Shown here: in pieces, positions 1 to 8,618 of the stretch | How the letters are laid out: each line of letters opens with the position of its first letter | Numbering within the stretch: the first letter of the stretch is position 1 | Assembly: GCA_903832285.1 (NCBI GenBank) | Contig: CAILAY010000130.1 | Coordinates: 1 to 42,238, forward strand | Length of the DNA stretch: 42,238 bases | Direction: 5' to 3' | DNA from: an uncultured beta proteobacterium | GTDB taxonomy: Bacteria; Pseudomonadota; Gammaproteobacteria; Burkholderiales; Burkholderiaceae_C | The notes under the pieces: generated by a model | The model's input: only the letters and a program-made list of their open reading frames with translations | What the model was told of the DNA's origin: nothing | Database searches by the model: none | Program-made: the position numbers and the translations under genes

Positions 1-322
1 GCCTTAAAAAGTAGATCTTGCGCGCATCCGGCGTCTTGAGATCGGGTACGCCATCTACCAGCGCCGCGAGACTTGGCGGGTATCCCGAGGAGTCCACGGC
101 CTTGGCGATGCGGCCTTCGTTCACGGCCTTTCGGTAGGCATCAATGGCACCACGAATTTCGCGTAGCGACTGGCGCAACTCGCGCTCCTTCAATCGGATC
201 TCTCCGAACTGGATGAACGGTATGGCAGCACTCGCCAGCACACCAACTATCGCCACCACCACCACCATTTCGATCAGGGTAAAGCCGCCAGTTTTTGATT
301 TTCGAATCAAGGCTTTGTGCAT
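1..322 (-). CDS. Type IV pilin-like pseudopilin (GspG/GspH type), C-terminus off the window
   Basis: The reading frame opens with ATG at 322 on the minus strand and stays open to base 1, giving 107 visible residues. Residues 1-13 are a short basic leader (MHKALIRKSKTGG), followed by the prepilin peptidase/methylation motif G-FTLIE at about 13-18 and a hydrophobic helix (MVVVVAIVGVLASAAIP). This is the class III signal of type IV pilins and type II secretion pseudopilins. A charged helix follows (KERELRQSLREIRGAIDAY), then SSGYPPSLAALVDG, a pattern common in GspG-like minor or major pseudopilins. It would be an inner-membrane protein processed by a prepilin peptidase and assembled into a pseudopilus. 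A gspF-like gene lies 560 bases away on the opposite strand, which supports a secretion or pilus role. Whether it is the major or a minor pseudopilin cannot be decided because the C-terminus is missing. Confidence 0.85.
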   Translation of the reverse strand, partial: MHKALIRKSKTGGFTLIEMVVVVAIVGVLASAAIPFIQFGEIRLKERELRQSLREIRGAIDAYRKAVNEGRIAKAVDSSGYPPSLAALVDGVPDLKTPDARKIYFLR

Positions 323-481
323 CACTGAACAGACGTCGTGGTATCAGGCATTGTAAAGATCGCTGGCTGCGCCAGTAGCCAAAATGGAACCGTGGGCGCG
401 CCATTGTATGACTACAATCCATCCACCTGAAGGCAGGCATATGCTCAGTTTTCCTGGCCCCTTGCACTTAAACCCCTCAGC

Positions 482-799
482 ATGAATCGATCCCTACTCC
501 AGATATTGGTTGGCGCTAGTTGTCTTGGAATTTTCCATCCGGGTTGGGCACAAGACAACCCGGTCGACGTCAAGTCGGTGAAGCCCGCTGCGACGGTCGT
601 CACGCTGCCTCCCGGCGTGACTGAGGAAATGTTGGCACCGCCACCGGTTCCTGCCTTCATGCTGAAGAAGCCGGCCAAACCCCTGACCATGGACGAGATG
701 GTGCAGCAAGCGCGCGAGGCCGAACAGAAGATCGGCGTCAACAGCCCCGCTGCCAATGACCCAGCGCCAAAGGCGTCCAGCCCAAACAAAGCGCCGTGA
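482..799 (+). CDS. Small exported proline-rich protein of unknown function
   Basis: A 105-residue frame starting with ATG at 482. Residues 1-23 look like a Sec signal peptide (basic MNR, hydrophobic core, then GWAQ with likely cleavage after A). The mature part is short, acidic and proline/alanine rich: VTLPPGVTEEMLAPPPVP around residues 40-57, then a helical segment MDEMVQQAREAEQKIG. I recognise no domain. It sits between a pseudopilin gene (divergent) and a gspF-like gene (same strand, 88 bases downstream), so a periplasmic accessory role in that export system is plausible but is only an inference from position. No strong ribosome binding site is visible before the ATG. A longer open frame on the opposite strand over the same bases has no signal or domain and was taken as a shadow. 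Confidence 0.6.
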   Translation: MNRSLLQILVGASCLGIFHPGWAQDNPVDVKSVKPAATVVTLPPGVTEEMLAPPPVPAFMLKKPAKPLTMDEMVQQAREAEQKIGVNSPAANDPAPKASSPNKAP

Positions 800-887
800 A
801 CATCTTCTCGGCAAGCATGATGATTGATTGCGAAATATTGCCGCAGGGTGCATTGCCTCCAGATGGTGCCGCGGCGTGGATCACTCC

Positions 888-2096
888 ATGACGCAAGACA
901 CCACGGGCTTGGGTCGCTTCCGGGTTCGGATATTTTCCCATGATGGTGGTTTCAAGGACGCTGACCAGGCGGCATCGAGCGTGGAGCAATTGCGCCTCGA
1001 TCTGGAGGCAAAGGGCATCACGTTGATCTCGGCCGAGGCTATCGTTGACAGCGCCAAGCAGCGCTCGTCAGGGCGGTTTTCGCTGCTGATATTTTGCCAG
1101 CAACTGCTCTCGCTGCTCGAAGCCGGTCTGCAGTTGGTGGAGGCCATCGATACTCTGACCAAAAAGGAGCAGGGCCCGAGTCAACAGAAGATCCTGCTGC
1201 AGATCCAGGCTGGTCTGCGCTCCGGCCTGTCGTTCTCGCAAGCCTTGGCGCCGTTTCCAAAAATATTTTCACCGCTGTTCCAGGCCACGATTGAAGCGAG
1301 TGAACAAACCGGTGGCGTGGCGGACGCGCTCAAGCGTTTTGTGACGTTTGAGTCCCGCTTTCAGGCGCTGCGAAGCCGGGTCATCGGGGCACTGATATAC
1401 CCCGCATTGCTGATGTCGCTGGCCGGTTTGGTTGTGGCATTTCTGCTGGGCTATGTGGTACCGCGGTTCAGTGTATTTTTTGTTGACCGGCTCGCGGACA
1501 TGCCCTTTATGTCGGCCGTCGTGATCCGCCTTGGGCTGGCCATCGAAGCGCACCCGATGGGCGCCCTACTTCTGACCCTGGGCATTTTGGGGGCATTGGG
1601 ACTCACATTTGCGCAGGCGGCTGCGCGCCAATGGCTGATAGCGACTGCGTCGCGCTTGCCCTGGCTGGGCGAGCGCATACGCGGCTATGAACTGGTTCGG
1701 ATTTACCGTTCACTGGGCATGCTGCTACGCGGTGGCATACCGGCCGTGCGTTCGCTGCAGATGATTTCGGGACTGGCGCCGATGCACTCACGCTCGGGCA
1801 TTGCGCGGGTCATCACCGCAGTCAGCGAGGGATCACCAATCTCGGTGGCGCTGGAGCGTGAAGGATTCACCACGGTCGTGAGCGAACGCCTGCTTGCTGT
1901 GGGAGAGCGCTCCGGACAGATGGGAGACATGCTCGAACGCGCTGCCGATTTTCTCGACGACGAACTCGGTCGTTCGGTCGATCGCGCGGTTCGCCTGATG
2001 GAGCCCATCATGATGGTCGTTATCGGCGGGCTCATCGGCGGCATCGTCATGCTCATGTACCTGCCCATATTCGAATTGGCCAACACCGTTGGCTGA
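888..2096 (+). CDS. GspF/PilC-like inner-membrane platform protein of a type II secretion or pilus system
   Basis: The 402-residue protein has two T2SSF-type helical domains, about residues 55-175 and 255-380. Both contain the family pattern: LL.AGLQLVEAID, then L..GLSFSQAL..FP, then AS.QTGGVADAL in the first copy, and LLRGGIPAVRSLQ, then GSPISVALE, then GERSGQMGDML in the second. Hydrophobic segments lie near 170-200 (IYPALLMSLAGLVVAFLLGYVVP), 220-245, and at the C-terminus (IMMVVIGGLIGGIVMLMYLPIF), matching the three-membrane-span topology of GspF. It would link the assembly ATPase to the growing pseudopilus. The open frame extends upstream to 828, but the ATG at 888 (MTQDTTGLG) begins where similarity-like sequence starts. 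The N-terminal domain carries the VRIFS.DGGF start seen in T2SS F proteins. No ATPase gene is in the window; it may lie left of base 1. Confidence 0.9.
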   Translation: MTQDTTGLGRFRVRIFSHDGGFKDADQAASSVEQLRLDLEAKGITLISAEAIVDSAKQRSSGRFSLLIFCQQLLSLLEAGLQLVEAIDTLTKKEQGPSQQKILLQIQAGLRSGLSFSQALAPFPKIFSPLFQATIEASEQTGGVADALKRFVTFESRFQALRSRVIGALIYPALLMSLAGLVVAFLLGYVVPRFSVFFVDRLADMPFMSAVVIRLGLAIEAHPMGALLLTLGILGALGLTFAQAAARQWLIATASRLPWLGERIRGYELVRIYRSLGMLLRGGIPAVRSLQMISGLAPMHSRSGIARVITAVSEGSPISVALEREGFTTVVSERLLAVGERSGQMGDMLERAADFLDDELGRSVDRAVRLMEPIMMVVIGGLIGGIVMLMYLPIFELANTVG

Positions 2097-2148
2097 CGCG
2101 CCACCAGGGCTGCGCGACGGTTGACAATCAATTTTCTTTCGGCGACTT

Positions 2149-4368
2149 ATGAAAACATATTTCCTCACTTGCGCGACCGCGCTTCTGACATCTGTTTCAC
2201 AAGCACAGGTCGTTCCCGTTGACCTCAATGGCGATGGAACTTTCTCCGCTTTTCTGGATGCCAGGACGGGCCTGCTCTGGAGCAACGACAACGCGATACC
2301 CAACAGCAACTTCGCAGATGCATTGGCCGCTGTCGCGGCTTTGACAACAGAAGGCGTAACAATCTGGCGGCTGCCGACCATGAACGAATTCCAGAGCCTC
2401 GCTGCAACGCAGGGCACCATTTCGGGATCGATGTCTATCACCCCCTTTGCCAATGCCCACGCTGCTTCCTACTGGACCACCGACATAGATCAAGTGAATG
2501 TCGGCAAGCGGTTGGCGTTCATCCCCAGCACACCAACCGTTCAGAGCCTGAGTTACTTTGAGACGACCGTCCTCGATGGCGTCTGGGCCGTCAGTCCTTA
2601 TGCCCCGTCATCGCTGAGTTTGCTTGTCGGCTGGAACCTGCGTGGCAACAGTCGCACCACGTCGATAGACGTGGCAACCACCTTTGGCGACGCCACCCGG
2701 ATCACCACCGTCTGGAAGTGGAACAAGGTCGCTGGCAAGTGGGCTTTCCATGCACCCTCCATGGCCAGCGCCACTTTGGCGAGCTACGCCCAAAGCAAGG
2801 GATACGATGTATTGACCAGCATCGATCCCAAAGAGGGCTTCTGGGTCAATGCCTTGACCGCGACCACCCTGGCCCGCCCGGTCGACACGGGTGCCATCCT
2901 TGCCGAATCCGACCTGCAACCCGGCTGGAATCTCATGAGCAGCGCTGACAACCTGACACCCTCGCAATTGAATCAGGGATTGCGTAACAGTCTCAGCGCA
3001 GTCAAGAACGCCATCGTCACCACATGGACATGGGATGCGCAGGCGGCAAAATGGAAGTTCTACGCGCCATCGCTGGACCTCAAGGCCGGTACTGCGTTGC
3101 CTGACTATCTAACCAGCAAGGGCTATCTGCCATTTGCTGCGGCCCTTTCCACCAGCGACGGATTCTGGGTGAACGTCGGTGCGGCAACACCGATGCCGGT
3201 GCTTCCCACTTCGTATGAAAACAAAAATAGCATACAGCTCGATGTTCCCAAGCTACCGCAGATCTGGGACATTCCTGGTGTGACACTCGAAACTGGCGAG
3301 CAAAATATCGGCGAACGTGCTCTGGCCTTCGCTGACTTTTTGCAGGATGGCACTTATAGCGCGATCGCCACCACCACCTTTTACAAGGGCGCATTTCCAG
3401 GTTCCAATCCAGGGCAGTGGCCCGATTCACCCGCGAAAATCTACTTGCTTCGTCAGGATGCCAGCGGCACCTGGAGCGACGTGACGGCTCAGCTGATCAA
3501 GAATCCGAGCGAGCGATACATCTGCGTCAGTCCAGGCTTCATCGAGATTGCCGATTTGAACAATGACGGCAAGCCTGACGCGATGGTGAGTTGCACGGGT
3601 CCGGACTTCACCATCAACGGTGTCTTTAACGACCTCTCAGAGCAGTACGTGATATTGAGCCAACCCGACGGTAGCTACAAAGTGAATAGGTTGCCGATTG
3701 GTACGATCTACGCTCATCAAGTCACGCTCGCCGATATTGACGGTGACGGCAATGTGGATGTGCTGTCGGTCGACCCCGGCCACTTTCATACGCCGATCGT
3801 GCTGTGGGGCAAAGGCGACGGGACTTTCACACTGGACACCACTCGATTTCCGTCCGACATGCTGAACAAGGCGATTTACGGAATTCACGCCATTCCCGTC
3901 GACGGAAAAATCAATGTCGTTGTATCGGGAAATCCACCGGGATCGGTAGCCGCCACCCCTGGTTATGACCCCGCCCTGGATCCATCGTTTTATGGCACCA
4001 AGGTGCTGCAATACGTAAACGGTTCGTTCCAATATGTGGCTGACTTAACCGGCGGCATTCCTCCGGTTTCAAGCACAGGCCGCAGCTATGCACTTGCGCT
4101 TGATGCGATTTACATGAATGGCTTCTACTACTTCCTTCGCGTCAACAACGACTACACGGGCAGCGCCATCATCAAAACAGGCGCTGCCTCGGGCGCCAGC
4201 ACCATCCTCACCGAAGTGGTTCGAGGCAACAATTCAGACACCAGCGGCATTTTGAGGCTGACCAGTCAGAACACCTTTGTTTCGCAAATGGGCGACTGCG
4301 GAGCTGGATCACTGAATGTGGCAGACTATTTTCACTATCAGTGCAGCTTCAGCGTCCCGCTGCAGTAG
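2149..4368 (+). CDS. Large exported protein: DUF1566-like lectin fold, GWNL module, FG-GAP/VCBS repeats
   Basis: 739 residues with a signal peptide (MKTYFLTCATALLTSVSQAQ). Residues about 22-155 resemble DUF1566/Lcl-type C-type-lectin-like domains: an early DARTGLLWSND, a WRLPTMNEFQSL motif, SYWTTD, and GVWAVSPY at the end. Residues 161-343 form a two-part module, each part with GWNL at the start, an aromatic strand pattern (VWKWNKVAGKWAFHAPS / TWTWDAQAAKWKFYAPS), KGY, and GFWVN at the end. Residues about 385-600 contain FG-GAP/VCBS-like calcium loops (IADLNNDGKPDAM, LADIDGDGNVDVL). The tail has several aromatic strands and two cysteine-containing segments. The likely place of action is outside the cell or on the cell surface, possibly exported by the adjacent GspF/pseudopilin system; this is inference. 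The convergent neighbour carries the same module, with only 28 bases between stop codons. Confidence 0.8.
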   Translation: MKTYFLTCATALLTSVSQAQVVPVDLNGDGTFSAFLDARTGLLWSNDNAIPNSNFADALAAVAALTTEGVTIWRLPTMNEFQSLAATQGTISGSMSITPFANAHAASYWTTDIDQVNVGKRLAFIPSTPTVQSLSYFETTVLDGVWAVSPYAPSSLSLLVGWNLRGNSRTTSIDVATTFGDATRITTVWKWNKVAGKWAFHAPSMASATLASYAQSKGYDVLTSIDPKEGFWVNALTATTLARPVDTGAILAESDLQPGWNLMSSADNLTPSQLNQGLRNSLSAVKNAIVTTWTWDAQAAKWKFYAPSLDLKAGTALPDYLTSKGYLPFAAALSTSDGFWVNVGAATPMPVLPTSYENKNSIQLDVPKLPQIWDIPGVTLETGEQNIGERALAFADFLQDGTYSAIATTTFYKGAFPGSNPGQWPDSPAKIYLLRQDASGTWSDVTAQLIKNPSERYICVSPGFIEIADLNNDGKPDAMVSCTGPDFTINGVFNDLSEQYVILSQPDGSYKVNRLPIGTIYAHQVTLADIDGDGNVDVLSVDPGHFHTPIVLWGKGDGTFTLDTTRFPSDMLNKAIYGIHAIPVDGKINVVVSGNPPGSVAATPGYDPALDPSFYGTKVLQYVNGSFQYVADLTGGIPPVSSTGRSYALALDAIYMNGFYYFLRVNNDYTGSAIIKTGAASGASTILTEVVRGNNSDTSGILRLTSQNTFVSQMGDCGAGSLNVADYFHYQCSFSVPLQ
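2629..3177 (+). repeat. GWNL...FWVN module (two half-repeats), copy in the plus-strand protein
   Basis: Residues 161-343 of the exported protein. Each half runs GWNL - about 40 residues - W.W.....KW.F.APS - KGY - GFWVN. The same two-part layout, in the same order, ends the convergent RCC1 protein, whose copy is at 4400-4963 on the minus strand. I know no named family for it. Confidence 0.75.
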
Positions 4369-4396
4369 ACCTGCCGCGAGTGTCGCGCTCCACTAT

Positions 4397-7300
4397 TCAA
4401 GGCCGATTAACCCAGAACCCCACCCCATTGCCGAGCGTCTTGTTGTACGCTGCGAAATCGAGGTAGCCCTTGCTGGCGATGTAGTTCGTCAACCCGTTGC
4501 TGGCGTCCAGACTTGGCGCATAGAAATACCAGCTTGCCTGAGCATTGTCCCAGGCCCAGAGCGTGGTCAGGTTAATGGGAACCACGCCAGGCGAAGGTGG
4601 CACAGCGCTTAATGATCGGTTGAAGGCGGGGGGCGACAGGTTATTGCCTGTGGCCACCAGATTCCATCCCGTCAATATATTCCCTTCCGGCAAGGCAAAA
4701 GTGATGCCTGTGGGTACGACTACCGTCCCCGCCACCTTGGCATTTACCCAATAGCCTTCGCCAGGATTGATCACGCTCAGCACACCGTAGCCTTTGCCTG
4801 CCGCATAGGTCTGCAAATCTGCGCTGGCCAATGAAGGGGTATAGAACTGCCACGTCCCGCTGGGGGTGTCCCACTTCCACACGGTGGTCACCACTGCCGT
4901 GTTGCCGAACGCTGAGGCGACCGCAACAGTCTGGCTCCAACTGTTACCCATCAGGTTCCAGCCGCCCAACAGATTGACGGGACCTGTTATTGTCGACACG
5001 AAAGTTGCTGTGACACTCGTGGCGGCGTCCATGGCCACGACACAACTGCCAGCGCCACTGCAAGCGCCGCCCCAGCCTGTGAAGACGCTGCCGGCATTGG
5101 GTGTCGCAGTGAGGGTTACAGAGCTAACACCGTAAAGACTGAAGTTGCAGTTGCTGCTGCAATTGATATCGGTGCCGGTTACAACGCCACCGCCCGACAC
5201 AACCAAACTCAAGCCGAAATCGTTCAAGTTTGTATACAGGTTCAGGAAGCCTTGACCGCCCGGGCCCTGTACGGAGACAGTGCCACTAAGAAGTGGATCA
5301 CCCGTTCCCAACTCGCCTATATCGTTCACGCCCCAGCACTTCATCGTGCCGTCACTGAGCACGGCGCAGGTTTGGTACAGGAAGGACGAGACGGAAACGG
5401 CATTGCTGATACCAACGACGGTAACCGGCGTTGTGCTACCGGTGGTCGTGCCATTTCCAAGCTGGCCCTGACTGTTGTCGCCCCAGCACTGAACCGAACC
5501 GCTACTGAGCACTGCGCAACTCTGGTTATAGCCTGCCGATACGGCTATTGGAGTTCCGCTGAGGCCTACGCTAACCGGACTTGGCCTGCTGGTAGTGGTG
5601 CCATCTCCCAACTGGCCGCTGCCGTTACTTCCCCAGCACTGAACCACCCCCGAACTTAGCAAAGCGCATGAGTGAAGTGAGCTTGCCGATACCATTTTGG
5701 CCGGACCATTCGTATTGGCAGTCACCGGCGATGTGCTGTTAGTGAAGCTGGCATTGCCCAATTGCCCCGAGGTATTTTCTCCCCAGCACCAGACCGTTCC
5801 GTCGGAGCGTATTGCACAGGTATGCCTGCCTGGACCGCCGCCTGAGAGCGCGATGGCGTCATTGATGCTGCTGACCGTCACCGGGTTTGCACTGCTGATC
5901 GTCGTGCCGTTTCCCAGTTGACCGTAGGAGTTGTTCCCCCAGCATTTGATAGAGCTGTCGGCTAGCAGAGCGCAATTGTGATTTCGCCCGGAAGCCACTG
6001 CGACCGCATTGGTGAAGCCGCCGACGGTTACAGGCGCTCTGAACATCGTAGCGATGCTTCTACTAACGCCCATCTGTCCAGAAAGATTGTTGCCCCAACA
6101 CTGAACCAATCCGCTGCCAAGCAGGGCGCAGCTATGCGCATTGGCGGATGAAATTGCGATCGCGTTGCCTATCGCGCTGACCACCACCGGGCTTGGGCTG
6201 CTGAACAAACTGCCATTGCCTAACTCGCCGAAGGCATTGCTGCCCCAGCACTCGATGGTGCCATTGTTAAGTAGGGCGCAGCTGTGAAGAGTGCCGGTTG
6301 ATGCCGATGTGGCACTATTGATGGAATTCACAGTGACAGGAGCCGGGTTGAGAGTAACGCTGCCATCGCCTAGTTGGCCGTGATCTCTGCTCCCCCAACA
6401 TTGAATGGTGCCACTGATCAGCACTACACAACTGGTATCCCGCCCTGTTGACAATGAAGTTGCGCTACCAATGCCACTGACGGTAACCGCGGCTACGCCG
6501 GTGGAACTGCTATCCCCCAACTGACTTGCACTATTGAGTCCCCAGCACTTGACCGAACTGTCATTGAGCAAGACACACGAATGGTATTGTCCCGAAGTAA
6601 CAACTGTGGCCGTGCTGATGCCGGGTACGGCCAAGGGGACGGCGCTCGTCGTGTAGGTGCCATTTCCCAATTCCGCGTTGTTGTCCGCCCCCCAACACTG
6701 TACGCTGCCGTCGCTAAGCGCCGCGCAACTTTGGGCGGAGCCCGTAGATATGGAAACAGCGTTGCTAATTCCAGTCACCGTAACTGGCGTTGTGCTGCTC
6801 GTGAAGCTGCCATCACCAAGTTCTCCGGAAGTGTTGAGTCCCCAGCATTGAATCGAACCGGTGCTCAGTAGCGCGCAACCGTGGTGCCACTCCGTGCTGG
6901 CAACGGCAACAGCGTTGTTGATGCCACTTACGGCAACCGGGACTGAGCTGCCAGTTGTTGTGCCATTGCCAAGTTGGCCAACGCCATTGTTTCCCCAGCA
7001 CTGGACTACGCCGCCGCTGATAACCGCGCAAGTCCGCGCATTTCCGACGGAGATGGCGACCGCATTGTTGATGGAACTCACCGCTACTGGACTCGTCCTG
7101 CTGGTAGTGGTGCCATCGCCCAACTGGCCATTGCCATTATTTCCCCAGCACTCAACTACGCCGCTGCTGAGAAGCGCGCAAGCATGGTCATTCGCGGCAG
7201 ACACTGAAATTGCGTTGGTAATGCCACTGACAGTTACCGGGGCCAGGCTATTGATTGTCGTGCCGTTGCCAAGCTGCCCGAAACTGTTGTCACCCCAACA

Positions 7301-7444
7301 CTGCACCAGACCATTGCCATTCAATGCACAAGTGGTAATTCCCCCGGCTGCCACCATCGGTGTTGTCGCCCCCGCCGGGGTAGCGAATGACATCATGCCA
7401 AGAAATAGCCATGACACAACTATTCGTGCATTGATCTTGTTCAT
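4397..7444 (-). CDS. Exported RCC1-repeat protein with InlB-type B-repeat and C-terminal GWNL module
   Basis: 1015 residues from ATG at 7444; the frame is open further upstream, but this ATG starts a clear signal peptide (MNKINARIVVSWLFLGMMSF, cleavage near ATPAGA, residue 26). A GAAGG stretch lies about 12 bases upstream. Residues about 30-720 hold 14 RCC1/BNR-type repeats with the core C-A-L-L-x-x-G-x-V-x-C-W-G and GQLGxGTT, predicted beta-propeller blades. Residues about 743-816 match a divergent InlB B-repeat (SVTLTATPNAGSVFTGWGG... with paired cysteines). Residues about 828-1012 are the GWNL...FWVN module shared with the neighbouring gene. This architecture points to a secreted or surface binding or adhesion protein; the ligand is unknown. 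The plus-strand frames inside it are products of the repeats. Confidence 0.85.
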   Translation of the reverse strand: MNKINARIVVSWLFLGMMSFATPAGATTPMVAAGGITTCALNGNGLVQCWGDNSFGQLGNGTTINSLAPVTVSGITNAISVSAANDHACALLSSGVVECWGNNGNGQLGDGTTTSRTSPVAVSSINNAVAISVGNARTCAVISGGVVQCWGNNGVGQLGNGTTTGSSVPVAVSGINNAVAVASTEWHHGCALLSTGSIQCWGLNTSGELGDGSFTSSTTPVTVTGISNAVSISTGSAQSCAALSDGSVQCWGADNNAELGNGTYTTSAVPLAVPGISTATVVTSGQYHSCVLLNDSSVKCWGLNSASQLGDSSSTGVAAVTVSGIGSATSLSTGRDTSCVVLISGTIQCWGSRDHGQLGDGSVTLNPAPVTVNSINSATSASTGTLHSCALLNNGTIECWGSNAFGELGNGSLFSSPSPVVVSAIGNAIAISSANAHSCALLGSGLVQCWGNNLSGQMGVSRSIATMFRAPVTVGGFTNAVAVASGRNHNCALLADSSIKCWGNNSYGQLGNGTTISSANPVTVSSINDAIALSGGGPGRHTCAIRSDGTVWCWGENTSGQLGNASFTNSTSPVTANTNGPAKMVSASSLHSCALLSSGVVQCWGSNGSGQLGDGTTTSRPSPVSVGLSGTPIAVSAGYNQSCAVLSSGSVQCWGDNSQGQLGNGTTTGSTTPVTVVGISNAVSVSSFLYQTCAVLSDGTMKCWGVNDIGELGTGDPLLSGTVSVQGPGGQGFLNLYTNLNDFGLSLVVSGGGVVTGTDINCSSNCNFSLYGVSSVTLTATPNAGSVFTGWGGACSGAGSCVVAMDAATSVTATFVSTITGPVNLLGGWNLMGNSWSQTVAVASAFGNTAVVTTVWKWDTPSGTWQFYTPSLASADLQTYAAGKGYGVLSVINPGEGYWVNAKVAGTVVVPTGITFALPEGNILTGWNLVATGNNLSPPAFNRSLSAVPPSPGVVPINLTTLWAWDNAQASWYFYAPSLDASNGLTNYIASKGYLDFAAYNKTLGNGVGFWVNRP
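4400..4963 (-). repeat. GWNL...FWVN module (two half-repeats), copy in the minus-strand protein
   Basis: C-terminal residues about 828-1012 of the RCC1 protein. First half GWNLMGNS ... VWKWDTPSGTWQFYTPSL ... KGYGVL ... GEGYWVN; second half GWNLVATG ... LWAWDNAQASWYFYAPSL ... KGYLDFAA ... GFWVN. It aligns by eye end to end with the copy at 2629-3177, including the less typical second-half KGYL.FAA. Confidence 0.75.
5285..7365 (-). repeat. Tandem RCC1-type coding repeats, 14 units of about 150 bases
   Basis: Fourteen degenerate units encode Cys-x8-Cys-Trp-Gly followed by GQLG or GELG. I counted one CWG motif per unit. Units differ clearly in sequence, so this is an old protein repeat and not a recent DNA duplication. 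Unit 9 (GQMGVSRS, near 6060-6120) and unit 11 (CAIRSDGTVWCWG) depart most from the consensus. Confidence 0.8.
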
Positions 7445-8171
7445 AGGGTTGACAACCTTCGCAGTAATTGATTCAAGGCGACACAAGAAAAAGCTCTTTT
7501 TGAGATGAACTCAAGGCTGAGACATTTCCCCAACAAGGCGGCAGCAGGACAATCGTCCCTAGTAGAACCGTGCCATCGCGGCAAGGGCCGTATCCAAAAC
7601 ATCAAATTCAGTTTGAGCTTACGCCTAAATCCTATGAACGTATACCACCACTTTGGGGAGGCATCGGGTCAAATAGACCGTTTGGCTCGTATGTCAACGC
7701 CAAGGGCCGTTCACCCAGTGACGCCACTGCTGCCCACGATGTTCATGCTGAGTGCCACGATGGCGGAATCTGCAGGCGATGCACTAGCGTATCAAGTCCA
7801 TGCCAACTGACCCACGGACATGTTCGCGAATTTTCGTAAACGCTAACGCCTATTCTCCCAAAGCGGCAGAGGATTTCATGTCAACGCCAGCGCTGGATGA
7901 AGTTGGCAACAACGACTGCTCTACCCATTGCTGCATGCCGGGCTCGCCAAAACAGTCTTAAGTCCGAGCGGCCACGGTGAATACCGACGCCCTGTTCGCC
8001 ATTTTTTTGGTTTGTTGAAAATCATATTCCATCAACTGTGTCCCAACGTTGTCACATCAGGACGTCGTACGTCAATGATTTACTTGCGGAATTTTGTGTT
8101 TGAGTCTGGTCTCGATTTGAACGTCGATAGTCAGACTGTGAGCATTTTGCGGGCTTTCGCCCCAATCTGCC
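7445..8171. other. Gene-poor stretch without recognisable genes
   Basis: About 730 bases between the RCC1 gene start and the transposase fragment. Open frames here are short (up to about 110 codons), lack domains and have no convincing ribosome binding sites. The first 70 bases must hold the promoter of the minus-strand RCC1 gene, but I see no clear -35/-10 pair. An A5/T5 near-palindrome lies at about 7489-7502. The rest may be decayed mobile-element sequence, as a transposase remnant follows directly. Confidence 0.4.
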
Positions 8172-8471
8172 ATGCGCCAAGGCAAGCTCGTTTTTGCGCA
8201 ACTCATGCTCTATCTGCCACTGAGCACGTTTCGCCGCTGTGTGGCCCACCGTCGAGGTGAGCACTAGGTCAAGGACGTCCCGTGCCTGGACCAGTTCTTG
8301 GCGATGGCCTTCGCCCAATTGACGTACCGAGAGTCGCTGCGCGGCATCGAGGTCAACTTGCGAGTGCAAGCGCGTCGGCTGTACCACATGGGGTCTCGCT
8401 GTCAAACGATTTCGAGCAATACGCTGGCCCATGCGAACGCCACGCGACCGTGGAAGATCTATGCGGACTTC
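8172..8471 (+). pseudogene. Remnant of an IS4-family transposase (N-terminal DUF4372 region)
   Basis: From ATG at 8172 one frame reads MRQGKLVFAQLMLYLPLS, then FRRCVAHRRGEH, a TAG stop at 8265-8267, and in the same frame VKDVPCLDQFLAMAFAQLTY, RESLRGIEVNLRVQARRLYH, MG, then a degraded stretch, then NTLAHANATRPWKIYADF. This order and wording match the start of IS4-family transposases with a DUF4372 N-terminus (typically FAQLM..LP...F..CV..., LDQFL.MAFAQLTYRESLRDIE.CL, KLYHMGIRG, STLA.ANE.RDWRIYADF). The similarity stops at 8471. The catalytic DDE region is absent, so the element is dead. No terminal inverted repeats were found. It marks an old insertion in this gene-poor gap. Confidence 0.8.
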
Positions 8472-8618
8472 AGGGTGCGGTGGAGGGTGCGGCGGTGCAG
8501 GTTGTGGCGGTGGCGGATGCGGCTACCGTCTAAATCGCCGCCCCCGCGAGGAAAAGTGTGGAAGCCCACACTGGCACCCCGACCTCAATTCGATTTCAAT
8601 TGTCCATAGCGGAACACA

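Noticed and set aside
2121..2148. TTGACA upstream of the gene at 2149 as a promoter
   Set aside because: A -10 box at normal spacing would fall on the start codon, and no match is there.
5285..7365. CRISPR-like array
   Set aside because: Units of about 150 bases are all coding, degenerate along their length and have no short identical repeats with unique spacers.
5252..7508. Several plus-strand frames of 60-215 codons
   Set aside because: They repeat with the RCC1 units and are antisense products of the minus-strand coding repeats.
8052..8432. 126-codon minus-strand frame
   Set aside because: Antisense to the IS4 transposase remnant.
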